From Escarpia spicata (taxonomy: Eukaryota > Annelida > Polychaeta > Sabellida > Siboglinidae), in contig OZ023208.1 in assembly GCA_963995525.1 (NCBI GenBank), positions 19,487,699 through 19,551,698 of the forward strand: a stretch of 64,000 nucleotides of DNA, read 5' to 3'. Below the pieces are notes generated by a model that was not told the DNA's origin, did no database searches, and saw only the letters and a program-made list of their open reading frames with translations. Position numbers and translations under genes: made by a program. Shown one piece after another: positions 11,601 to 23,600 of this stretch (the stretch's first letter is position 1; each line of letters opens with the position of its first letter).

Positions 11601-14600
11601 ATTTTCCTTTGAGCAATATACATCTGTCATTCAACAGCATGCTGGTGTCTGCTTGTTCTGCCTCCAACATCACGCCAAGCGGGTTGCCTTGCATTTCAAT
11701 TTTCAATCTGTATGCATCAGCTATGCTGTCAACTGTGGCCTGTGTGAAACCACCACTTTTGTCCCGTCGAAGACTTCTGTTGGCGACTTCACGCACTTGT
11801 GGCATTGTGTGGAGCAAAAGGGCAGAAAGGATCTTTGTGACTACTTTCAGTTTGTCTGCGAACTTCCGAAATGTCTGTATCGTCAGCCTGAAATAGCCAT
11901 CTTTCGCAGTGACAGCTGTGATCACTTCTGAAAGAAAATACAGGCATTTAAGTAACATAGTGTTTCATACTCGTGAAAATCTGCCACAAAAAGGTACACT
12001 GTAGAATAGTAATAATAATGCGCAAATTCATGGAAAATGTAAACTACCATATTTTGTGAAAAGTGAAACCTTCAGTAAATAAATATCTATATTTAATAAT
12101 ATAGATATTATATGCATATATTGATAACTGTACATACTATTATAAACGGAGTAATGAATACAAATCATATCACTAACACAATGGCGGCTATGTTATGAAG
12201 ATAATGGAACAAGTTAATTACTCAAAATTATTCAAAGCAATATTTCTAATGCCAATACTAAGTTTGCAGATTGGTAGTTGTGTGAAAAACCTGCACAGTT
12301 AAAACACAGCAAATAATGGTGTTATGCGAAAATGATAGTCTTTTCACTATGGAATGGTGTACCTACATTTTTTTTAATCTGCTTTAATTGTTAAGAGATT
12401 TTTCTTGTGATGTTATAGTCATTACCAAATTTATGTTTGCTTTACTATTCCCATTAGTTTAAATGGATGCAAATTATTAGAATGGATGCAGACAATTTAC
12501 CAGATGGCATATCCAGAGAAACACAAAGACGGCATGAAAAAGGGAAGATCACAGTCGAGTTGGAACAAATTTTAGAAAAAATGGTGGAAGATGACGTGGT
12601 GGAGAATGGGGGCTGCTGGTAGACAATTGTAGTGAATTAACACAATTAATATAAAAAGCAACTGGACATCAGACACTGTTCACATATAGTGTCTAAGCAG
12701 GTGGAAGATACCTTTATTGTCGCATGTCTCGCATAGATTGCAGTATCCATAGAGCAGAGAGAAGCCGCTCCACGGCTCGCTTGTCTTCTCAATGATCATC
12801 TTTGCCAGTTGATTCAGTGATTCTTGTAACACTGGCTTCATGCAAACCTACAACACGACAATCTATATATTAACCCATTAGACCCCGCGCGTCCGAAAGC
12901 GTCCGGGTGTTTTCTCCCCAGAGCGCCCGAAGGAGATAAAGCATCTAGCGGTGGCCCCATCTTGCAGATACTTAAGATACTAATACTGGCTGATTCCTTG
13001 ATATCTGAGCTATGAATTGTGGGTATTTTCGACATGTGCTTGCATTGAAAAAAATTGAGTTTTTTGCGGCGCCTTGGACATCGTAGTTGTTTACTAATGA
13101 CGAAGTTTGCGCTATTATTTCATAGGACGAGACATTTCTGACACTGAACTAAAGGTAACTTTACATTACGTTCGAAAGGCAACTAAATGAGCGATAAAAT
13201 GGATGACTTGGCCTTGGGTTTTGTTTGTTTCATTGTTCAAGTTTGGTCACAGTCAGTTGAGTTTTTGGCACGGAGACTGCTGTTTATATTACTATATGAA
13301 AATGATGTCTTTTTTATAAGAATAAATTATTAGGGTACGTATTCTAACACTCTGTCAATTGTTCTAATAGTCAACATTTGGTTGTTTCAGGTGTCAATAT
13401 GCTAGTGATCACAATGTCAACACTGACGAGTGACGTTGACGCGACACAGAAGCCATATGTAGGATGACAGCAACCAAGATAGAAGACTTATAAAGCTGTG
13501 TTTGCTGTCTATATTTATACAAAGTAAACTGATTTACATTGTTTCATGTCTAAGCAAGGCATGGCAAGTGTAAATTCACAATAGAATGCATTTGATGTCA
13601 ATAAAATGTATGATATTCCACTCTATAGTTGTCCAGAATAAAAAATGTCTACGTCTGTCACCAATAAATAACAACATATATTTAACCAATCAACACCACA
13701 GTCACATCATTTTAAAGATAATTCAATGGATATCAAAATAAACACAACTTGCAATTATAGATAATGAATAGTTTTGAAGATACAGCTTACAAACTGCTGT
13801 CACCCAGAAATGTTGAGATCTGTGGCAGCAGCCTGGGGAACAGAGACACATGCCAATATAACTGGCTGGGGTCTAATGGGTTAATACGCCAACTTTGGGG
13901 GCACTCTGGCAATACATCCTCCCAGTTTGTTGACCTCTGATTTGCCAATTAATGAGGCATTTCAAAAATCAAAAGATAGTTATTTTTAGTTACTGACTTA
14001 CACATTTGCTCCTAACCCAAAATGTTTTTATTTGTACGAGAAAAGTAGAAATGGTAGATGAATAGAGTGCTAAGCTACTCTTCAGACGGCGCAACGTTCA
14101 ATTTATTGAAATATTAGTTTAGCATACCATCACTGACAATTGCAAAAACGAAATGGTCAGCACAAATAAGTTTCAAAAATAGGTGTAATAGTTGATAACT
14201 GTTGTACTTGGCTAGTTGCTCTGTGAATAGGTGTAAGCTAGTTTATGTAAATACTCCAGAATGCACTGTTGATGACACATGTGCATTAAAAAGTGGCTAT
14301 TTGTTTTGTCAACAGAGTTGTGTATCATATGGCTCTATACAGTATACTGTTTTTTTCGTTATACGCAAAATTCCGTGATTGCCCACAGAATCGATGGTTT
14401 TAAACATAATTAACTTCATGTTATCTGCATAGACAACATTCAAACAAAATGAAGGAGGAATTATAAAGTTCAAAGACTGTTTGTTTTCGGTAGTCCGCTA
14501 CATGCATTGACATGTGCGGTGCCCGGATTGTCTTGGATTTTGGTTCGTATTGAGTGATATTTATATTTTTTGAAATATTTAAGCATTATTAGTTGATGAT

Positions 14601-17600
14601 GTGCACATACCAAATGTACGCATACCATATGTACACATACCATATGGACACATACCATATGTACACATACCATATGAACACATACCATATGTACGCATAC
14701 CACATGTACACATACCATATGAACACATACCATATGTACACATACCATATGAACACATACCATATGTACACATACCATATGAACACATACCATATGCAGT
14801 ACCAGTTTTGCTGAACAAAAAAACACTTTCAAAACAATATAGAAAAACGAGTTCACTGGTATACCAGTGTACTGCACACAACACTACTCATCAATGAGAG
14901 GCTGTATCGCAACTTACCAGTATGATGAGGTAGTGGAAAATAACGTGTTGGTGGAACTTGTCAGAGAGAGATGTGATGGAAGATTGTATATCCCTCTCTG
15001 TAGACTTCTGTTGGGCCAGTGTCAAGTTCCCTTCTATCAGATGGTTCAGTTTCTTAACTATCACGCACACCTTTGACGGTTTATTCAATGAATGCGTGTC
15101 CACTGCTCTGAGGAATTTCCCAATGATGTACCTGTGTGATTTCACCTGTTCACAATCAAAGTTGAGGTCTTCCAGATCCTTCGCCACAGTTTCCAACACA
15201 CGGTTGGCTTCCTGTCCGTGTTCCAAAATGTCAGCAATATCTTCCCGCATTACGTCGCCATTTAGAATGGCAATGTACAGCAAACTGATGACGAGACGAT
15301 AGACTTCCAAGTACAGCATGATGATGTTCTTATCTTTCACTTTGGGGTCGTCTTGCCTTGGTCGAAGGATACATTCCATCTTCACGATATTTTTCCATAG
15401 TTTCCTCTTTTTCATGCAGCCGGGATGGTGAAGAAGTTTCTTCAACTCCTGTAGTGCTTGGCGTTTCACCGACTCATGGTACGACCATCCATACAGCAAC
15501 GCAAGACCAGCAATATCTTTCCCCGCCACAGCCTGTGGAATGACACATCCGCATATGAATGGCGGTTGATAACTGGATGTCTCATCTGGACAGGCATTCG
15601 ATTTCAGCAAATCGAGAAATTCCTTTGGAGACTTGCCATCAGCTGCAATAACAGACAGATGCATAATCAAGCAAGCTACCATGCACTTTACATTTCACCC
15701 CCTCGCAGACCTATACATTGGAACACCATCCCAACTTCTCTGGGAAACATTCAGCCATACTGCAATTACTAAATGTTATTTGTATGCAAATATCCACTGC
15801 TCTCTGCAGCTGGATACTTATTTATACATCCGAGTTAAGAAATGGCAAAAAGGAGACCTGAACCTGACCTTGATTGACAGGCCTGAACCCACCCGGATTC
15901 TCTTGATTGACAGGCCGACACTCTTATTATGCTGCTGCGCCCCACACACAAACACCTTTCTTCTTATGATCAGCTCATAATAATAAATAAATAAATAATA
16001 CAATTTATTTGTATAGCGCCCGAATCAATCAGATTGCTCTCAGGCGCTTTACATGCATGTACACGTAACTATTTAGAATTATATTATAGATAGAAACAAA
16101 AATAATTCTAAAATGTATACCATAAAATAATAATTAAAACATTCATTACATAATTATTAGACCTCCATGTACAAACAATAAAAAAATATATATGATAAGT
16201 ATTAAACAATATAAAAAAATATGTGAATTAAAATGTAATAAATAATTTTAAAATAATAGTAATAATTATATACAATATGGGTAAGTGCATTTGATAAAGT
16301 CCACGTGATCATATTACAGAAATGCTTCCCTAAAAAAGTGTGTTTTAAGAAGTGTTTTGAACTGTGGCTCATCACTGTGTTAGGCACGTGCACGTGGAGT
16401 ATTGTTGAGGTAGGGTGGAGTGACGTAGATAGCAAGTGGTAACCATCTCAGCAATAACCTGCCTGAACTAGTGTAAGTCTATTGGTTAGTTCTAATCGTG
16501 TCTGTAAAGTGTAGACAGGTTAGAAGGCTCTATAACCAGTGTTCCTATAGCTATGTGGGCATGTGTGAATTACTTTATCCCGGCATGAAGACGAGTTAAA
16601 TGAGTCGAGTGATTGTTTGCTAACTAACTGTTGTGTGCATGTGTTCCATGATTTGACCGTGCTTAGGAAGAATGAGTGCTTGCATGCATCAATGCAGGTG
16701 ATTGTGAAGTCGTTGTTATATACACTAAGTTGTTCCTGTTGCGGTAGAGCATCACAAGTTTGGCATCAGCCCACAAGGAGGTTCCATTCCAGACCTTCGG
16801 TCAAGGTTGTCACACTAGTGCATCGACAGTGACATTTTCCCCTATGGGTGGATCCCATACTGTCGATGCATGGCCTTATGAACATCTGATGGCATAACAC
16901 TTTGATATCTTGGGGGCATCTGCTGATGTTCAGCTGTAGGAAAGCCCTGGTGTTGTTGGCCTTCTTTGTCATGTTGTTGATGTGTCTATTCCATTGTTAA
17001 TGTCCTTTTGATGGATATGTCAAGGTATTTGGCGTCATTAATTTCCTTCTATCTTCTTCCTTCTGTTGGCAAATCAGGTAATTGAGCACTTTTCCCAGTT
17101 AAACTACATCAGTTGTTCTCCCTCTTCTGTTGCCTGTCTATGTCAATGCATCACCTGGTGAGATGATGTTCCGTTACAAGAGACAGAGAGCAAATAGGTG
17201 GTCTGGCAAGGGTAGGTCATTAATATAGCACAGGAGTAAGATGGCTCCGAGTATTGAGCTTGGTGTGACGCCTGATGTGACAGCAGCTTAGCTAACATTA
17301 TGCCTCCTTCAAGAACCACTTTCTGGGTGTGGATGCTCAAGAAGCTTTTGGCCCAGTCCACCATGTTCGCTCACACTCCATAATGGTGTAATTTTGCTGT
17401 GAGATGATGGTGAGACATGTTGTCAGATGCCTTGGAGACATCGATCTGTACACCCTCATTGAGGCACTTGGCTAGGTCGTTATGCTGCTTAGATGAGTCG
17501 AGTTTCATGAGATCTGCATTTGTGATACCCATGCTGATAGTCAGTTAGGGTATTGAGATTTTCCAAGTGATACATTAAGTGCAATGTGCTATGAACACTC

Positions 17601-20600
17601 ACACAGATCAATCTACTTCAAATTTACCTGTTAATTAGCATAGATTTATTCACCTACCTGTGTGTGGTGATGATAGAAAAAATGTAGACATAGAATCAAA
17701 AAGTAAATAACTGCTGTCAATTAAAATAGCAACTTACCTGAATATTGATTTGCATTCTCAACCTCATCCAAAACAGCCATGTTGTTTGCAATTAGCCGAA
17801 ACCTGTTGTCATGACCAGTCAAATCTTCAAGACAGCTTACATAGGGTGTAGTTGATACAGAACCGGGAGTCTGCAATCAGTTGTACCTTTTAATTAAAAC
17901 TTACGAACAATACATGATCAAACACTGCTTGGCACCTTACATATGTACCATACTTATATACTGTAGCAATTACGTGAAAATACAATACATACTATGCATT
18001 TACTCAATTTAGATTATACAGTACACCTTCATTGGCTAATTAATCTTTAATTAATTTGTACATACATGTTTGACACAATATACTGATAAACTGAAGACAT
18101 ATTTAAGTAAAAAAGGACTAAAAAAGAAATAAATTTTAAGAGAGTGTAGACACTAAAATGAATTTCACAAGAATCAATACAAGTGAGCATACTAGATACC
18201 TTCAATAAACAGCATCCTTACTTCAATAACACTTAAAGAATTATATAAATATAAAGTATTTGAAAAACTAAATGAATGTATTGTGACCAACAAGTTGACA
18301 TTTTACAATACAACAAAATTCAGGAAAGTAGGGAAGCATACTAAACAAAGCATACCAATCAACCTGATTAATTAATACACATTCTAGGAGCAATAATGTG
18401 TTAATGCATACAGTGGCCTCTCACACCAGAAACCACCTTGCCACGCAACAAATGGCGCTTTCCATTGATAATTCTCACAGAAAGGCCTTCCATCTTACAA
18501 AGTCATTTCACCTATGTTGAATCTGCTTACTAAAAGGTGTGCCTCATTATATATCCCCAAACCTATCTGTTATGTAGTGTGTTGTGAATGTCACACGTTG
18601 GACTGGTTGCTAGATGGTGTCCTTAAGAAACTGCAGCCATAGTAGACACTGTACAGGCTGGCAGTGGCCAGATTAGTAACGTGTCATGGAGGGGCATGCA
18701 ATAGTAGACACTGTACAGGCTGGCAGTGGCCAGATTAGTAACGTGTCATGGAGGGGCATGCAATAGTAGACACTATACAGGCTGGCAGTGGCCAGATTAG
18801 TAACGTGTCATGGAGGGGCATGCAATAGTAGACACTGTACAGGCTGGCAGTGGCCAGATTAGTAACGTGTCATGGAGGGGCATGCAATAGTAGACACTAT
18901 ACAGGCTGACAGTGGCCAGATTAGTAACGTGTCATGGAGGGGCATGCAATAGTAGACACTATACAGGCTGGCAGTGGCCAGATTAGTAACGTGTCATGGA
19001 GGGGCATGCAATAGTAGACACTGTACAGGCTGGCAGTGGCCAGATTAGTAACGTGTCATGGAGGGGCATGCAATAGTAGACACCATACAGGCTGACAGTG
19101 GCCAGATTAGTAACGTGTCATGGAGGGGCATGCAATAGTAGACACTATACAGGCTGGCAGTGGCCAGATTAGTAACGTGTCATGGAGGGGCATGCAATAG
19201 TAGACACTGTACAGGCTGGCAGTGGCCAGATTAGTAACGTGTCATGGAGGGGCATGCAATAGTAGACACTATACAGGCTGACAGTGGCCAGATTAGTAAC
19301 GTGTCATGGAGGGGCATGCAATAGTAGACACTATACAGGCTGGCAGTGGCCAGATTAGTAACGTGTCATGGAGGGGCATGCAATAGTAGACACTATACAG
19401 GCTGGCAGTGGCCAGATTAGTAACGTGTCATGGAGGGGCATGCAATAGTAGACACTGTACAGGCTGGCAGTGGCCAGATTAGTAACGTGTCATGGAGGGG
19501 CATGCAACTCTGCCTCGCTGAAATAAAGTAGTCTTCAGACCTAGTACAACTCTCTTTTGGGTATTGTATAATATGTTAGTGTAGACATGGTGTCAGAACA
19601 CGGGATCTAAATGAACCGTATCTCAAACATAGTGCGGGCATGACGCTAAAGCCGCCTGGAAATTCCACCCTTACTGGTGACTTCTCTTTGGGTAGGCAAA
19701 GGGACATTTTGACTGTTACACGATGGCGAGTGAAAGAAACAAGAGGTGGAGAATTCAGGTCACAACATTGTAATGCTGATGGGATCCATAGCCATGGATG
19801 TTTACCGCTCGTTCGATTGGGGAAGTGAAACAGAGAAATGTGACATATTGCAGGTGAAACCCAAGTATTTCTCACCACAGACCAATATGAGGTACGAATG
19901 GTACAAGTTTCTGCAGCAAAATCAGGAACTTGGCGAGACTTTCGATGCATTTTTGATGGATTTAAAGAACCTGGTCTATTCATGCAAATACTATGCTGAA
20001 GAAAGAGATAACATCCTGCAAAATCAAATTGTCAGTCGCTGAAGTAAAGTGTTTTGAGTATTGCCTTCACTGTATAGTACAATGTTACTCCTTAGCAAGT
20101 GACCATGTGACATTATCTAAACGAGGAAATAAAAATTCAAATTTGTTCACTCCACTCTCATCCAGTTGACATACTCGGTAGCTATGTAAAGGGGTACCTG
20201 TACAGTAATTGCAGCATGACTGAATGCTTCCCAGAGAAGTCAAGATGGAGTTTGATTGAACAGATCTGCTAGGGAGTGAAGTGTATGGGAGTATGCTGCA
20301 CCGGCACGATGCAGCATACGTGTTTTTGTGCTGGCAACAATACAGACAAGTGATGATTGGCCCAATGGATTATTCTAATTATATGCTAATTCATTTTAAC
20401 CGTAGGCACAAAGAACCAATCAGCACATAGTAGTAGCACGCAATAGTAGTGCGAGCCAGGAGAAGTCTGCCACTTTGGTTCAAGAGAGCAGACAATTCAG
20501 TTGAGAGTTTTGCGCCCCTCCCATCCCTCCCACTTCTGTAGAGTTTGGCCTTAACAACACACGTGCATCATTATTGGAAGAGGGGTCGTCAGCATATCTC

Positions 20601-23600
20601 AATGCTTTCCCCACTTTCTTAGTTCAGGTGGACAATGTGTTCACGGGTTTTGATGCGGAGACAGCTCGCTTCTCTTCCACCAATGATTTTAGAAATGTAG
20701 GACAGGCATAATCTACCCCACTTTTAAGGTTTAGCCTCAGTTATATATAGTGTAATGCATCAGCGGGCAGTGTTGAGTTTTAGATTTGGTGTGGTTGACT
20801 GGTGTGCTTGGCTAGTATAATACTCTGCAGTAGGTCTATGGTAATTTTAGCAGTAATGACATTGTTTGATATATGATATCATGTATGCCAATACTGCTTG
20901 TGTTATGTGCCGAAATGTGGGCTCTGTCAACCTGAAGTACAGGAGACTAGTATGGGCTCAGTCACAGGCCTGGCCTTGGGATGTCGAGCGCACATTTCTC
21001 TCTTATCACGTTAATTAATAAATGTCATTCATTTGGCCTTTTTTCATCACTATATTGGACTTTGTGTTGTTGCTTGCATAAAAACTGTTCTGGGCAGCTC
21101 TAAGGACTGGATACCATGTTATGTAAGAACGTGGAGCTTGGATAGTCGATGCTGCCACAATGTTTGTTAAATAACGACACCTAAAAAGTTGCCCACAAGG
21201 CACTGCCACTTACACTTGAATCACTGCTTTCCAGGTGTTTTTGCCGCATGTTCACATTGGCAAATGTTAAGTCTGATGATGTTCCTGAAATGTAAAAGTA
21301 TGCAGATACTGGTGAAAAGTACATATACAGCTGGGTGTTTGTTTAATTTTGATCAAGACTCTTGATCAAAATTAAAGCCTCAAATCACTCAAATACATAT
21401 ACATGCATGTATGTGTGTACATGTAAGTCATTTATAACACAGGAAGTCTGTTGCATCTTGCTGATTTGAGGCTTTAATTTTGATCAAGATTCAGCAGAAA
21501 TGTATGGCATTTGCGTGGCTACGAACATATTGATATGACTGATTTATAAAGCATGCATAAAATTAAAATGAAGTATTAAAGTCCATAGATCTAATGTGAG
21601 ATCCACCAAAATATCAAGTCAACAGAAGCTGTGAGATAGAGAAACCATTCCGGTGTGTATATGCAGACGCCGGTTTCGCTCTGTATTCATACACACATCT
21701 GTTATGCGTAAATGTTAGCTGGGTTCAGTGTGAGCATTACATTTTATGCTGCAAACAATTGATTTACCCTACAAAAAATGTGGACCCTTGACATATTAAC
21801 AAAAATAAAGGTGTTACTTTTCTTTTGTGAGATCAAACATTAATCCCTGAAAATTTGGTGCCCGAGGTGCAAGCCGTCAAGGAGGAACACATTAACTAAC
21901 CACACATGCTTATTCAATTATACCGGTAGTTAGATTATGGGCAGAATTGTCCAGAAAGCATTGACGGGAATCGGAATAAAAATTAAATTAAAATGTCAGG
22001 AAAAATCATAGTGCATGTTCAAATATATAACTATTTAAATAAGATGTGGCTACATGAAAATTAATATAAATCTCCAGTGTTACTTGTTATCCTATTAATG
22101 ACACACACAGCCGTGTGAAATGCATCAAAATTTTATTTTTTTTGTTCCCTTTCTGACACTGACAGATTGACATATCTACTTCACAATAAAGATCTTTTTT
22201 TTTAGCAGTTACTCACCGCTAAGTCACTATTTTTGCACTAACTTAGAAGGCAAATGTGAAATGACAATAAAAATCTGAATTAGTGAAACACGCCAAAAGT
22301 AGTCCATGTTTATGCCTTGACAACGACCATGTTCATTCACATTACATCATTTTGTTTGGTATCAAAAGAACCGTGGTTTTCTTGGCTATCGGTCAGTTAT
22401 GTCAGTAGTTACACCCATTTTTGTCAAAGTTCAATTTTCTCGCGTGGAAACCAGGTCCCAAATCCCAACAATCTCCTTATTTAGCTTATGCAAATGAGAC
22501 ACGGAACTGGCTGTAGTTCTCAAAACGAGGCACAGAACAATCCTACGATGCTATGCGTTGTTTAATTTCTTGTTTATATTATTTGAAGATGTTGCTACGG
22601 AGAATAGTTTGTCAGCAGATAGACGAATGATGTACTTTGCGAAAAAGAGAGTTTAATCGAGATGCCACCGAAGAAGTAGAAAATTGTAGGGAAGCGTCCG
22701 AGTGAGTACACAAATACTTTGATAGTCCAATGTTGTTGAACGCCGCCGCCATATTTTAGCGGTGGCATTTGATGACGTTGGCTATCGGATGCATCGCGGC
22801 ACTCACATGGACTGAATCGAAGCTGGTCACAGCATACGGCTGATAGGTTATTATGCACGGGGTGACAGTATTTAATGTAATAGGTGTTAACATCATATTC
22901 AAAGAAAAGCATGTATCTACCATTGTTAAAAGGCCACAATGCCAAAACTGTTCGATTCAAACCCCACACAGTAGCAGGGTATTTTCTCTCATGAATTGTA
23001 AGATTTTATTTATGATTTAACACATTCAGTTAAGAAATAATGACATCGGCGTCAATAAAAAATGAACATTTTGAATTTTATTTTTATTCTAGAAATTCAT
23101 GTTGGTGGACCCATAAAACATGCAATATAAAAATGGGCCAAGAGGCCCTGAAGTCCTTTGGACTAATACGTCTATATGTGACCCCGGCTGACCAAATGAG
23201 TGATAAGTTGGAAAAACTGTAACATTGGTTTCTTTCATCCTTGTAAAGGTTGGGTAGAGTGCTTTACATGGTATCAAAAATTATGACTGCTAAAAAAATT
23301 GGCAAAGTTATGGAGCATTGAACAGGTAGGGTTCAAAAATTGAAAATGAAGAAAACGGCTGTTGAAGTTTTACATTATATATGCAAATGGATTGCGTGGA
23401 AATATTACATGCATGACATTCAAATGTGGCACACTGTATGTATGTTATGTTGCACTGATACACTGGAAGTACAAATGTGCTGCTACAAAAACTGGTGTGC
23501 CAAATTATGTCTTTATATCTAAAACTAAGAGGACAGATTATTTGAGAGCAAAAGTTAGGTCAGTGTGATTGCTGCATGGCTAAATGGATGCAATAGTGCC

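Noticed and set aside
11167..11931. Plus-strand ORFs at 11.2-11.9 kb
   Set aside because: Antisense shadows of the pseudokinase exon, which has splice sites and kinase motifs on the minus strand.
14470..14897. Overlapping ORFs over the 15-bp repeat
   Set aside because: All are repeat translations (HMYTY, IPYVH and similar) inside an intron.
18642..19507. Possible CRISPR-like array (regular repeats)
   Set aside because: The whole 62-bp unit repeats with no variable spacers; it is a eukaryotic minisatellite. The same holds for 31409-32304.
22595..22969. 124-codon minus-strand ORF
   Set aside because: No recognisable motif or splice support, and the composition is not protein-like over its length.
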